DNA from: Rhizobium sp. BK313
Lineage (GTDB): Bacteria > Pseudomonadota > Alphaproteobacteria > Rhizobiales > Rhizobiaceae
NCBI RefSeq assembly: GCF_014193655.1
Contig: NZ_JACHZQ010000003.1
Location: 62,001 to 126,000, forward strand
DNA: 64,000 bases
Direction: 5' to 3'
The notes under the pieces are model-generated. The model was not told where the DNA came from. It worked only from the letters and a program-made list of their open reading frames with translations, and did no database searches. Position numbers and translations under genes: made by a program. Of the stretch, positions 17,121 through 28,445 are shown one piece after another; position 1 is the stretch's first letter, and the number at the start of each line of letters is the position of its first letter.

Positions 17121-18167
17121 TCACTGTTGCGGGATGCTGCCGGGCGGCGTGTTGCCCGCGCCGGTACTGGAAACTGGCAGCGTGCTAGTCGCGGGCGTCG
17201 CTGCAGCAGCCTTGGCGCCGAAGGTTGCCACCCCGGCCGAGGCGACTGAAGGTGCATTCAGTACTGCCTGGCAGGCCTTCGGCAGATCGGAAACCATGAC
17301 TTCGCGGGGCTTTACCGGCGGCTTCTCGCTAGGCTTCGGCTTGGCCCATGGTTCGGGTGTAAACCACCAGGCAAGTGTCTTGCCGCAACCGTCGCCGGCG
17401 GCAACCGGAGGCTGCGGCTTACAGTTGGCGGAACCGGCCGGGCATTTGATACGGATATGAAAATGCGAGTCATGGCCGTATTCCGGGCGCAGCTTGCCGA
17501 GATTGGTGCGGTCGCCGGTCCAGGTCTCGCACATCTTCTTCTTGATCGCCGGATTGACGAAGATGCGTTCGACTTCGGGATAGCTGGCGGCGCGCATCAG
17601 AAGGCGGGCGCGCGACTCCGTCCACACCTTGTCGTCGACCGTGAGGAACTTGTTCTTTTCAAGCATGCTGGTGAAGGGCAGGCTTTCACGTTCGGCCGTT
17701 GACAGCGGCCGCGCTGGCATCGGCGTCAGCCAGACATCGGCGTCAAGGCCGATCTGATGCGAGGCATGGCCGTTGAACATCGGTCCGCCGCGCGGCTGTG
17801 AGATGTCGCCTACCAGGATGCCCGGCCAGCCATCATATTTGGCAGCGTCGCGCGACAGACGTTCGAGGAGCGCGATCATCTCCGGCCGGCCCCAGCGACG
17901 GTTGCGCGACAGGCGCATGGCCTGCCAGGTCGGCCCATCGGCCGGCAGCGCCACGGCGCCGGAAAGGCAACCCTTGGCATAAAAGCCGATGGATTGCGGT
18001 GGTCCCTGGGTCGGCAGCGTCGCAGCCCCGAAAATTGCTTTGGCGCTGCCGGGCGTCGGGGCTGCTTGCTGTGCCATTGCGTCGCCGGTGATGACAGTTG
18101 CGCCGATCGTGGCGGCGAAGGTAAATTTGCTGACGGTGTTGAGGGTCCGAACCCGGAGAGGAATCAT
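17121..18167 (-). CDS. mepA: Penicillin-insensitive murein endopeptidase (M74)
   Basis: 348 residues with an N-terminal signal peptide (hydrophobic stretch near 10-30, ending AMAQQ). The LAS-type metallopeptidase motifs are seen: GHASHQIGLDAD (H-x6-D) and the HFHIRI pair (HxH). MepA cleaves D-Ala-meso-DAP cross-links in the periplasm. A proline/alanine-rich C-terminal extension of about 80 residues goes beyond the usual E. coli length. Confidence 0.93.
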   Translation of the reverse strand: MIPLRVRTLNTVSKFTFAATIGATVITGDAMAQQAAPTPGSAKAIFGAATLPTQGPPQSIGFYAKGCLSGAVALPADGPTWQAMRLSRNRRWGRPEMIALLERLSRDAAKYDGWPGILVGDISQPRGGPMFNGHASHQIGLDADVWLTPMPARPLSTAERESLPFTSMLEKNKFLTVDDKVWTESRARLLMRAASYPEVERIFVNPAIKKKMCETWTGDRTNLGKLRPEYGHDSHFHIRIKCPAGSANCKPQPPVAAGDGCGKTLAWWFTPEPWAKPKPSEKPPVKPREVMVSDLPKACQAVLNAPSVASAGVATFGAKAAAATPATSTLPVSSTGAGNTPPGSIPQQ

Positions 18168-18310
18168 GCGGTTCCTTGAAGGCTGCCGGCGTTGGCCGAA
18201 GTGATTTGCTAACGAATCTACCTTGAAAAGCGATTTTGGTGAATCCGTGTTTTATCGCTTGAGGCTAACGAACCGCCGCATATTGCCCGTCCGGACCGCT
18301 AAGTGCGTGA

Positions 18311-18880
18311 TCAGCCAGCCAGAATTTCCGCCGTCTTGCGGATGCGCGACAGCCGCGGCAACACCTTTGTACAGGCAAAATCCTGCATCTCCTTCGAAAA
18401 GGTCGTCACCGCATCCTCGGCGACGATGACGGCATAGTTGGCGGCGTAGGCGTCGCGAACAGTCGATTCGACGCCGAAATTGGTGGCGACACCGGTGAGG
18501 ATCAACGTTTTGATGCCGCGGCGGCGCAGTTGCAGGTCGAGTTCGGTGCCGTAAAAGGCGCTCCATTGGCGCTTGACGATGGCGACATCAGGCGTCAGCG
18601 CCGCAATTTCGGCGGGTGCCGCGAGAGCTGCCGGCGGCAAACCTCCCTCTGGAAAGCTGAAGGTTTCGTCGATTGGCTGGTTGACAGCGTCGGCATAGTC
18701 TGCGGAAAATCCAACCGTCACAAAGATTGTGGTTCCGCCGTCGGCTTTCAGTTTCCTGGCGATGGCGGCCGTATTCTCGACGATCTGCTGCGCAGAATGG
18801 GGAGCGAGCGGTCGGCTGAGAACTAGGCCCTGCAGATCGATTGAGACGAGTGCGGTGGTTTGGGGATCGTAAAGAGGCAT
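18311..18880 (-). CDS. Isochorismatase-superfamily hydrolase
   Basis: 189 residues from the ATG at 18880. The catalytic positions are D15 (VSID), K103 (IVKRQWSAFYG) and G136 in GVATNFGVEST, where cysteine hydrolases of this superfamily carry Cys. The Gly variant is seen in true isochorismatases such as EntB and PhzD, so a vinyl-ether hydrolase is more likely than a cysteine amidase. Divergent from a TetR gene 39 bases away that probably controls it. Substrate unknown. Confidence 0.85.
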   Translation of the reverse strand: MPLYDPQTTALVSIDLQGLVLSRPLAPHSAQQIVENTAAIARKLKADGGTTIFVTVGFSADYADAVNQPIDETFSFPEGGLPPAALAAPAEIAALTPDVAIVKRQWSAFYGTELDLQLRRRGIKTLILTGVATNFGVESTVRDAYAANYAVIVAEDAVTTFSKEMQDFACTKVLPRLSRIRKTAEILAG

Positions 18881-18903
18881 TAAAGGGGCTCCGGGGGAAA
18901 ATA

Positions 18904-18917
18904 TGAGGGTATCCTCA
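18904..18917. promoter_or_regulatory. Probable TetR operator
   Basis: TGAGGGTATCCTCA, a palindrome with 5-bp arms TGAGG/CCTCA around GTAT, in the 39-base gap between the divergent isochorismatase-like gene and tetR-type gene. A related copy, TGAGTGAATCCTCG, follows at about 18930 inside the regulator gene. Autoregulation is inferred. Confidence 0.55.
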
Positions 18918-18919
18918 CA

Positions 18920-19555
18920 ATGACAAATATGAGTGAATCCTCGCAAAAATCAAGCGAGGAACCGCAAACGCGCATTCCGAAGCGCCGTCGCGGCCATGAT
19001 CGTGTTGCCGTTCTTTTGGAAGCGGCCGCAAAAATCTTCGTTCAAAAGGGCTATGACGCTGCGACGATGACGGAAATCGCCGCCGAAGCGCGTTCGTCGA
19101 TCGGTTCGCTCTATCAATTCTTTCCGACCAAGCCGCTGCTCGCCGAAGCACTGCATATCGAACGGCTGGAGCGGCTGAAAGCGGTGCTTCAGGACATCGC
19201 GGAAAAGAGCGGCGGCCTTTCGGCTGCCGACAGCGGTGAGGCAATCTTCGACAGGCTCGGCGCTTTCATCGAGGAGTTTCCGGAATTTCCGGTGCTCGCC
19301 GCGCGCCGCGATGTGCCGAAGGACCGCAAGATGCGTTCGCGGGCGGAGCTCAAGGAGCTGATTTCGGCCATCCTGCGGCGAGCCAAGCCGCCGGTCACGG
19401 ACGACGTCGCCTTGATGTCGGCGATTGTTCTGGAGCTGCTGCGCATCGCCGTCGTTGCGGCCAACGAGCCGGAAGCGGCCGGAGACCGGCGCCTTGTCCG
19501 CGAATTGCGCCTGATGCTGCGCAAGCGCCTTGAAGAAGCCACGGCAAAAGCCTGA
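18920..19555 (+). CDS. TetR-family transcriptional regulator
   Basis: 211 residues. An N-terminal helix-turn-helix (about 25-75) has the TetR pattern AAAKIFVQKGYDAATMTEIAAEARSSIGSLYQFFPTK. The C-terminal ligand domain is not assignable. It is divergent from the isochorismatase-like hydrolase and overlaps repeated operator-like palindromes, so it probably represses that gene and itself. A later ATG nine bases downstream is an alternative start. Confidence 0.88.
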   Translation: MTNMSESSQKSSEEPQTRIPKRRRGHDRVAVLLEAAAKIFVQKGYDAATMTEIAAEARSSIGSLYQFFPTKPLLAEALHIERLERLKAVLQDIAEKSGGLSAADSGEAIFDRLGAFIEEFPEFPVLAARRDVPKDRKMRSRAELKELISAILRRAKPPVTDDVALMSAIVLELLRIAVVAANEPEAAGDRRLVRELRLMLRKRLEEATAKA

Positions 19556-19662
19556 TTCATGGGCGGCATCGGCCGGTTTGCGAAGAGATGAGCAATTCCG
19601 TCCTGTTTTTTGCCCTCATTTGCCTTATGCTTGATTCCCATCAGAAAAACAGGGGATCGTGA

Positions 19663-21501
19663 ATGGTATTGACGCGCGCGACGGCAGGCTTGGCTCTTTC
19701 TCTTTTCTGCCTGCTGGCCCTGCCGGCTCTCTCCCACGCCGACGAGCCACAATTCCGCATCGGCACGGCCATTCTCGGCGATCTCAAATACCAGCCCGGT
19801 TTCAAACATTTCGACTATGTCAATCCGGACGCGCCGAAGGGCGGCCAATTGAAGCTTTCGGACGAAGGCACGTTCGATACGCTTAATCCGGTACTGCTCA
19901 AGGGCAACCCCGCCACCGGATTGCCGATGGTTTTCGACACGCTGATGAAATCGTCCAATGACGAGATTGCCACCTCCTACGGCTTGCTCGCCGAGGGCGT
20001 CGCCTATCCCGACGACATATCGAGCGCGACTTTCCGCTTGCGCGCCGAGGCGAAATGGGCCGACGGCACGCCGGTCACCCCCGACGACGTCGTTTTCAGC
20101 TTCGATCGCACCAAGGAGCTCAATCCTTTCGCGACGAGTGTCTATTCCCACGTGACGCGGGCCGAAAAGACCGGCGACAGGGACGTCACCTTCTATTTCG
20201 ACGAAAAGAACAATCGCGAGCTTCCTTATATCGCCGGCCAGCTTCAGATCGTGCCGAAACATTGGTGGGAGAGTGTTGGTCCCGACGGCAAGCCGCGCGA
20301 CATCACCCGCACGACGCTCGAGCCGGTCATGGGGTCCGGGCCATACAAAATCGCCGCCGTGCAACCGGGCTCGTCGATCCGCTACGAACTGCGCGACGAC
20401 TATTGGGGCAAGAATTTGCCGGTGAATGTCGGCGAGAACAATTTCGGGGTGATTTCCTACACCTACTACGCCGACAAGGATGTGGAATTCGAAGCCTTTC
20501 GCGGCGGGAACACGGATTTCTGGCAGGACCAGTCGGCAAGCCATTGGGTGACCGCATATGACTTTCCCGCCGCCAAGGACGGCCGCATCAAGCGCGAGGA
20601 ACTGCCCAACTCGCTGCGCTCGGTCGGCATCATGCAGGCGATGGTGCTCAATCTCCGGCGCGATCAGTTCAAGGACCAACGCGTGCGCGAGGCGCTGAAC
20701 TACGCCTATGATTTCGAGGAGACGAACCGGGCGCTTGCCTTCGGCCAGCTGACCCGCGTCAACACCTTCTTTTTCGGTACCGAGCTTGCCTCTTCGGGGC
20801 TGCCCACGGGCGAGGAATTGAATATCCTGAACAGCGTCAAGGACAAGGTGCCGCCTGAGGTCTTCACCACGCCCTATACCAATCCGGTCGGCGGCGACCC
20901 ACAAAAGGCCCGGGACAATCTGCGCAAGGCGATCGAGCTTTTCAAGGAAGCCGGTTATGTGTTGAAGGGCAATCGCATGATCAACGAAAAGACCGGCCAG
21001 CCCTTCACGATGGAAATCCTGCTCGGCAGTCCGTCGCTGGAAAGATCAAACCTGCCTTACGTCCAGAACCTGCGCCGCATCGGCATCGATGCGACCCTCA
21101 GGACGGTCGATTCATCGCAATACATCAACCGCATTCGCAGTTTCGACTATGACGCGACTTGGAACGTCTGGGGCACGGCGCTGCCGCCCGGCAGCGAACA
21201 GATCGACTATTGGGGCTCTGCTTCGGCCAATCGCCAGGGCTCGCGCAACTATGCCGGCATAACCGATCCCGGCGTCGACGCGCTGATCGCCAAGGTGGTT
21301 TCCGCCGCGACGCTGGAGGAAAAGACCGCTGCCGCCAAGGCGCTCGACCGCGTGCTGCTCGCCCATCACTATGTCGTGCCGCTGTTTTACGGCGCCACGA
21401 CCAAGATCGCCTATTGGGATAAGATGGCGCATCTGCCGGAGCTGCCCTATTACTCCATCGGCTTCCCCGATCTCTGGTGGTCGAAAGATGCCGGCAAGTG
21501 A
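19663..21501 (+). CDS. Periplasmic peptide-binding protein of a Yej-type ABC importer (SBP family 5)
   Basis: 612 residues with a Sec signal (LALSLFCLLALPALSHA, cleavage near residue 27). The body is solute-binding family 5: YVNPDAPKGGQLKLSDEGTFDTLNP and RLRAEAKWADGTPVTPDDVVFSF are typical. It is most like YejA, the receptor for oligopeptides and microcin C. AGGGGA lies upstream of the ATG at normal spacing. It heads the operon with two permeases and a double ATPase. Confidence 0.92.
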   Translation: MVLTRATAGLALSLFCLLALPALSHADEPQFRIGTAILGDLKYQPGFKHFDYVNPDAPKGGQLKLSDEGTFDTLNPVLLKGNPATGLPMVFDTLMKSSNDEIATSYGLLAEGVAYPDDISSATFRLRAEAKWADGTPVTPDDVVFSFDRTKELNPFATSVYSHVTRAEKTGDRDVTFYFDEKNNRELPYIAGQLQIVPKHWWESVGPDGKPRDITRTTLEPVMGSGPYKIAAVQPGSSIRYELRDDYWGKNLPVNVGENNFGVISYTYYADKDVEFEAFRGGNTDFWQDQSASHWVTAYDFPAAKDGRIKREELPNSLRSVGIMQAMVLNLRRDQFKDQRVREALNYAYDFEETNRALAFGQLTRVNTFFFGTELASSGLPTGEELNILNSVKDKVPPEVFTTPYTNPVGGDPQKARDNLRKAIELFKEAGYVLKGNRMINEKTGQPFTMEILLGSPSLERSNLPYVQNLRRIGIDATLRTVDSSQYINRIRSFDYDATWNVWGTALPPGSEQIDYWGSASANRQGSRNYAGITDPGVDALIAKVVSAATLEEKTAAAKALDRVLLAHHYVVPLFYGATTKIAYWDKMAHLPELPYYSIGFPDLWWSKDAGK

Positions 21502-21667
21502 GCGGTACTTGCAATGACGGTCATGCTGGCTCCAAATGGCCCATGCCGATTCGGCGGAAAGGGATTAGCGGTTTGAACGACGGACGGATGCGGTGGTCGT
21601 ATGGCGGGTTTTCCCAGGCCAGAAAAGCCAGGCACGGCATAGGCTCTTTTGAAAGAGAACAGGGCTG

Positions 21668-22759
21668 ATGGGCGCCTATATCCTCAGACGTCTGCTGCTG
21701 ATGATCCCGACCATCGTCGGCATCATGGCGATTTCCTTCACCATCATCCAGTTCGCGCCGGGCGGCCCGGTCGAACAGGTTATCGCACAGCTCACCGGGC
21801 AGGCCGACAATGCCGCAGGCCGCCTGTCCGGCGGCACCGATGGTCTCGCCCAACAGGCTGTCGATGACAGCAGTTCCAAATATCGCGGCGCCCAGGGGCT
21901 CGATCCGGAGCTGATCGCCAAGCTCGACAAGCAGTTCGGCTTCGACAAGCCGCCGCTCACGCGCTTCGGGCAGATGATGTGGAACTATATTCGCTTCGAT
22001 TTCGGCGAAAGCTTTTTCCGCAATACGACGGTGATCGATCTCATCGCGCAGAAGCTGCCAGTGTCGATCTCGCTCGGCATCTGGATTCTGATCTTCTCTT
22101 ACGCCATCTCCATCCCGCTCGGCATTCGCAAGGCGATACAGGACGGATCGACCTTCGATGTCTGGACATCAGGCGTCATCATCATCGGCTACGCCGTTCC
22201 GAGTTTTCTCTTCGGCATCATGCTGATCGTGCTTTTCGCCGGCGGCTCCTTCTTCGATTGGTTTCCGCTGCGCGGCCTGGTCTCCGACAATTTTGCCGAT
22301 CTCAATTGGTGGCAAAAGATCATCGACTATCTGTGGCATCTCGTCCTGCCGCTGATCTCGCTGTCGCTCGCCGCCTTCGCCACGACGACGCTTCTCACTA
22401 AGAATTCTTTCATCGAGGAGATCAAGAAGCAATATGTCATCACGGCTCGCGCCAAGGGCCTGAGCGAGCGGCGGGTGCTCTACGGCCATGTATTCCGCAA
22501 TGCCATGCTCATCGTCATCGCCGGTTTTCCCGGCGCCTTCATATCCGCTTTCTTCACCGGTTCGCTGCTGATCGAGAACATCTTCTCGCTCGACGGCCTC
22601 GGCCGGCTCAGTTACCTCTCCGTCGTCCAGCGCGACTATCCGATCGTTTTCGCGACGCTCTATATCTTCTCGCTGCTCGGCTTGTTCGTCGGCCTGATCT
22701 CGGACCTGATCTATACCTGGATCGACCCGCGCATCGATTTCGAGCGGAGGGACGTCTGA
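21668..22759 (+). CDS. yejB: YejB-type peptide ABC transporter permease
   Basis: 363 residues, six predicted helices. It opens MGAYILRRLLLMIPTIVGIMAISFTIIQFAPGGP, a classic DppB/YejB start. The longer-than-DppB periplasmic loop (about 40-105) and EAA region TARAKGLSERRVLYGHVFRNA are YejB-like. Its stop overlaps the start of the next permease (ATGA type, 22759). The 166 bases upstream hold no recognised gene. Confidence 0.92.
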   Translation: MGAYILRRLLLMIPTIVGIMAISFTIIQFAPGGPVEQVIAQLTGQADNAAGRLSGGTDGLAQQAVDDSSSKYRGAQGLDPELIAKLDKQFGFDKPPLTRFGQMMWNYIRFDFGESFFRNTTVIDLIAQKLPVSISLGIWILIFSYAISIPLGIRKAIQDGSTFDVWTSGVIIIGYAVPSFLFGIMLIVLFAGGSFFDWFPLRGLVSDNFADLNWWQKIIDYLWHLVLPLISLSLAAFATTTLLTKNSFIEEIKKQYVITARAKGLSERRVLYGHVFRNAMLIVIAGFPGAFISAFFTGSLLIENIFSLDGLGRLSYLSVVQRDYPIVFATLYIFSLLGLFVGLISDLIYTWIDPRIDFERRDV

Positions 22760-23909
22760 TGGACGCAGCGACCAAATCCGCATCCCCGGCCGCGGTAAAA
22801 CCGCCGCGCAGAGGTCTCTTCTCCCCGACCAACGTTCGCCGCTGGCAGAATTTCAAGGCAAACGGGCGTGGTTATTGGTCCCTCTGGCTGTTTCTGATCC
22901 TGTTCGTTCTCAGTCTAGGGGCGGAATTCATCGCCAACGACCGGCCGATCCTCGTTTCCTACAAGGGCGAGATCCTGTTGCCGGTCTTCGTCGATTATCC
23001 CGAAGACAAGTTCGGCGGCTTCCTTGCGCAGACGGATTATCGCGCAGAGGATATCAAGGACGAGATCAACGCCAATGGCTGGATGATCTGGCCGCCGATC
23101 CACTACTCCTACCAGACCGCCAATTCGAACCTTCCAAAGGGAACATCCGCTCCGACCGCGCCCTTCTGGCTGATGAGCAAGGAACAGCGCTGCTCGGGCT
23201 ATGAAAAGGGCGTTGCCGACCCGAATTGCACCTTGAGCAATCTCAACTGGCTCGGCACGGACGACCAGGCGCGCGACGTGCTTTCGCGCATGATCTACGG
23301 CTTCCGCATCTCCGTGCTGTTCGGCCTGGCGCTGACCATCTGCTCGGCGATCGTCGGCGTTGCGGCTGGCGCCATCCAGGGCTATTTCGGCGGCTGGACG
23401 GATCTTCTTTTGCAGCGATTCATCGAGATATGGTCCTCGATGCCGGTGCTTTACATCCTGCTGATCATCGCCTCGGTCCTGCCGCCCGGCTTCTTCATCC
23501 TCCTCGGCATCCTGCTGCTGTTTTCCTGGGTGGGTCTGGTGGGTGTCGTGCGCGCCGAATTCCTGCGAGCGCGCAATTTCGAATATGTGCGCGCCGCCCG
23601 CGCGCTCGGCGTCAACAACCTCACGATCATGTATCGCCACCTGCTGCCGAATGCCATGGTCGCGACCCTCACCTTCGTGCCCTTCATCCTCTCCGGCTCG
23701 ATCACGACGCTGACCTCACTGGATTTCCTAGGCTTCGGCATGCCTCCCGGCTCGCCCTCGCTCGGCGAAATGATCGCCCAGGGCAAATCCAACTTGCAGG
23801 CCCCCTGGCTCGGCCTTTCCGCCTTCTTCACCATGTCGATCATGCTGTCACTTTTGATCTTCATTGGCGAGGCCGTGCGCGACGCCTTCGATCCGAGGAA
23901 GACGTTCCG

Positions 23910-23913
<4 letters not shown>
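22759..23913 (+). CDS. yejE: YejE-type peptide ABC transporter permease
   Basis: 384 residues. An N-terminal cytoplasmic segment and a long periplasmic region (about 60-155) precede the transport domain, whose EAA loop reads RAARALGVNNLTIMYRHLLPNAM. The long loop distinguishes YejE from DppC. It pairs with YejB and its stop overlaps the ATPase start by four bases. Confidence 0.92.
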
Positions 23914-25541
<1,628 letters not shown>

Positions 25542-25552
25542 AGATAATCGCC

Positions 25553-26512
25553 ATGCCGGCCAAAAGCCCCGTTCTCGTCGATCTCAAGTTCACGCCTGAG
25601 ACCATCGCCAAAGTCCTTAAAACCGCTTTCGTCGATCGAGGCAGCATCAATCTCGCCGATCCCGCCAACAAAAGCGCGGATCTGAGCCACGTTGACTATG
25701 CCCTTCTGTGGAAGCCGGATGCCGATCTCTTTCAGCGCGCGCCCAACCTCAAAGTGATCTTTTCCGGCGGCGCCGGTGTCGATTCCATGTTGAATATCGC
25801 CGGTCTGCCCGACATTCCCATCGTTCGCTTCGTCGACCGCAGTTTGACGGTGCGCATGACGGAATGGGTCGTGCTGCAATGCCTCATGCATCTGCGCGAC
25901 GTCTTCGGTCACTTCAGGCACCAGCGCAAGCGCGTCTGGGGCCATCTGGTGGCACCGGAGGCACGCGATGTCACGGTCGGCGTCATGGGCCTCGGCGTCC
26001 TCGGCCTCGATGCCGCCACCAAGCTCAAGTTCATGGGCTTCAATGTCATCGGCTGGTCGCGGCAGAAGAGGCAGATCGACGGCATGGAGACGTTCGACGC
26101 CGGTGAGCTCGATGCCTTTCTCGCGCGGACCGATATTCTCGTCGGCCTGCTGCCGCTGACGCCGGAGACCACGGGGCTCTACAACAGCTCGCTCTTTTCC
26201 AGGCTTCGTCGTGGCGGCGCCTTGGGCAGGCCGGTGTTCATCAATGCCGGGCGCGGCAAGAGCCAGGCTCAAGCCGATATCGTCTCGGCGATCGAATCCG
26301 GTATGCTTGGCGGTGCGTCGCTGGATGTCTTCGACGTCGAACCGCTGCCGGCGAATGACCCGCTCTGGGGCCTGGAGAATGTCGTCATCACCCCGCATGA
26401 TGCAGCGGTTTCGGAGGAATATTCGCTGATGCGCCATGTTGAAGAACAGATTGCCCGCTTCGAACGGGGCGAGCCGCTGCAATATCTGGTGGATCGCAGC
26501 CGGGGCTATTGA
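25553..26512 (+). CDS. D-2-hydroxyacid dehydrogenase, GhrA-like glyoxylate/hydroxypyruvate reductase
   Basis: 319 residues. NAD(P)-binding GVMGLGVLGLDAATKLKFMG is near residue 142; catalytic Arg is in INAGRGKSQ and the catalytic His in VITPHDAAVS. The overall pattern follows the GhrA group, which reduces glyoxylate and hydroxypyruvate. It is placed close behind the peptide importer, perhaps in the same transcript. Confidence 0.88.
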   Translation: MPAKSPVLVDLKFTPETIAKVLKTAFVDRGSINLADPANKSADLSHVDYALLWKPDADLFQRAPNLKVIFSGGAGVDSMLNIAGLPDIPIVRFVDRSLTVRMTEWVVLQCLMHLRDVFGHFRHQRKRVWGHLVAPEARDVTVGVMGLGVLGLDAATKLKFMGFNVIGWSRQKRQIDGMETFDAGELDAFLARTDILVGLLPLTPETTGLYNSSLFSRLRRGGALGRPVFINAGRGKSQAQADIVSAIESGMLGGASLDVFDVEPLPANDPLWGLENVVITPHDAAVSEEYSLMRHVEEQIARFERGEPLQYLVDRSRGY

Positions 26513-26589
26513 GCATCCTCGGAACCTTCCAGAGCTGCTTCCGTTTTCCAATGAGCGCCGCCGCAAAGCGAAGCTGGAAGGAGGCAATC

Positions 26590-26862
26590 ATGCCACGGAA
26601 GCTGGAAACCCATACGCATTGGGAGGATTCTGATCACCGTCTGCATGAGGAAAAGGAACTGCCGGCGACCGAAGCCAAGCAAGGGCGCATGGGGCGCCGG
26701 GTATTGGCGATGCTCATTGTCGCGCTTGCCCTGACAGCGATCGTCTGGGCGCTGGCGGAAATATGGGGCGGCCAAACCACGCAGACAGCGCCCGTGACGG
26801 CGACTCAAGATCAAACCGCGCCGCCGAAACCACCGGTTCAAGGCAATTCCCAGCCGCAATGA
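26590..26862 (+). CDS. Small single-pass membrane protein
   Basis: 90 residues from the ATG at 26590, preceded by AGGAGG at good spacing, which decides against the earlier open codons overlapping ghrA. A charged N-terminus (PRKLETHTHWEDSDHRLHEEKEL), one hydrophobic helix (LAMLIVALALTAIVWALAEIW) and a Pro/Gln/Thr-rich tail are seen. Probably anchored in the inner membrane with a periplasmic tail. Function not recognised. Confidence 0.75.
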   Translation: MPRKLETHTHWEDSDHRLHEEKELPATEAKQGRMGRRVLAMLIVALALTAIVWALAEIWGGQTTQTAPVTATQDQTAPPKPPVQGNSQPQ

Positions 26863-27055
26863 ATTCGGCCATCAGTCAAAACTTAGGCACGCATTGCCGC
26901 TGTCCGCGGCAGCACGTTCAATTTAGTATCAATTTCCTTTCAGTGACTGGACTTTCGCTCAACATTTTTTGATAAGAAGAGCATTATACCCGCCGCCAAC
27001 AAGCTGGAGGTGTGGAGCATGACCTCCGGGGCGCAGGGAGACGGGGCAGGAAGAC

Positions 27056-28360
27056 ATGACGAAAACGGATATCGCCACCCGTGTCTATAACCATACTTGG
27101 AAGCTCGATCCGATCATCCGCAGCCTGATCGATACGGATTTCTATAAGCTCCTGATGCTGCAGATGATCTGGAAGCTTTATCCGGACGTCAACGCCACCT
27201 TCTCTCTGATTAACCGCACGAAGAGCGTGCGGCTCGCCGAAGTGATCGACGAGAAGGAATTGCGCGAGCAGCTCGATCATGCCCGCACGATCAGGCTTGC
27301 CAAGAAGGAGATGATCTGGCTGGCGGGTAACAGTTTCTACGGTCGCGCCCAGATCTTCGAGCCGGAATTCCTGGCCTGGCTGTCGAATTTCCAGCTTCCG
27401 GAATATGAACTCTCGAAGCGCGACGGGCAGTATATTCTCGACTTCCACGGGTCGTGGAAGGAAACGACCATGTGGGAAATTCCGGCGCTTGCCATCATCA
27501 ACGAGCTCCGCTCGCGCGCGGCGCTGAAGGCGCTCGGCCCCTTCACGCTCGATGTCCTTTATGCGCGCGCCAAGGCGAAGATGTGGGAAAAAGTCGAGAG
27601 GCTGCGGGAACTGCCTGGCCTGCGCATTTCCGATTTCGGCACCCGCCGCCGCCACAGTTTCCTCTGGCAGCGTTGGTGCGTGGAAGCGCTGAAGGAAGGC
27701 GTCAGCCATGCCTTCACCGGCACCAGTAACGTGCTGCTTGCCATGGATTCCGATCTCGAAGCGGTCGGCACCAACGCGCACGAGCTGCCGATGGTAGCGG
27801 CGGCACTGGCTGAGACCGATGATGAACTTGGCAAGGCGCCCTACAAGGTGTTGCGTGACTGGAACCGCCTTTACGGCGGCAACTTGCTGGTGGTTCTGCC
27901 CGATGCCTTCGGCACGGCCTCTTTCCTGCGCGACGCACCGGAATGGGTGGCCGACTGGACTGGTTTTCGTCCGGATAGCGCACCTCCCATAGAAGGCGGC
28001 GAAAAGATCATCGACTGGTGGAAGAAGATGGGCCGCGACCCGCGCCAGAAGCTTTTGATCTTCTCCGACGGCCTGGATGTCGACGCGATCATCGCCACGT
28101 ACAAGCACTTCGAGGGCCGGGTGCGCATGGGCTTCGGCTGGGGCACCAACCTCACCAACGATTTCGCCGGCTGTGCGCCCACCGAAATCCACGGCCTCAA
28201 CCCTATCTCGATCGTCTGCAAGGTGATCGAAGCCAACGGCCGCCCGGCCGTCAAACTCTCGGACAATCCGCAGAAGGCAACGGGCGAGGCCGCCGAAGTC
28301 GAGCGCTATCTGAAATTCTTCGGAGCCGAGGATCGCGTCGATCAAGAGGTGCTGGTGTAA
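27056..28360 (+). CDS. pncB: Nicotinate phosphoribosyltransferase
   Basis: 434 residues, the usual PncB length. Landmarks are LIDTDFYKLLMLQMIWKLYPDVNATFSLINRTK at the N-terminus, FGTRRRHSF, FTGTSNVLLA and the C-terminal FGWGTNLTNDF. It joins nicotinic acid and PRPP to nicotinate mononucleotide in NAD salvage. A GGGGCAGGAAG ribosome site precedes the ATG. The 193 bases upstream hold no gene. Confidence 0.96.
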   Translation: MTKTDIATRVYNHTWKLDPIIRSLIDTDFYKLLMLQMIWKLYPDVNATFSLINRTKSVRLAEVIDEKELREQLDHARTIRLAKKEMIWLAGNSFYGRAQIFEPEFLAWLSNFQLPEYELSKRDGQYILDFHGSWKETTMWEIPALAIINELRSRAALKALGPFTLDVLYARAKAKMWEKVERLRELPGLRISDFGTRRRHSFLWQRWCVEALKEGVSHAFTGTSNVLLAMDSDLEAVGTNAHELPMVAAALAETDDELGKAPYKVLRDWNRLYGGNLLVVLPDAFGTASFLRDAPEWVADWTGFRPDSAPPIEGGEKIIDWWKKMGRDPRQKLLIFSDGLDVDAIIATYKHFEGRVRMGFGWGTNLTNDFAGCAPTEIHGLNPISIVCKVIEANGRPAVKLSDNPQKATGEAAEVERYLKFFGAEDRVDQEVLV

Positions 28361-28445
28361 TCTATCTTTTTTGGAACGAGGCACGTGACAACTTTGCCGA
28401 TTGTTGCAAAGATGGGATGCTGCCGTTTCAATTGAAGGATCAGCC

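Noticed and set aside
19189..20904. 571-codon minus-strand frame
   Set aside because: Runs antisense across tetR and the peptide-binding protein genes, both clearly real.
26984..28384. 466-codon minus-strand frame over pncB
   Set aside because: Antisense shadow of pncB.
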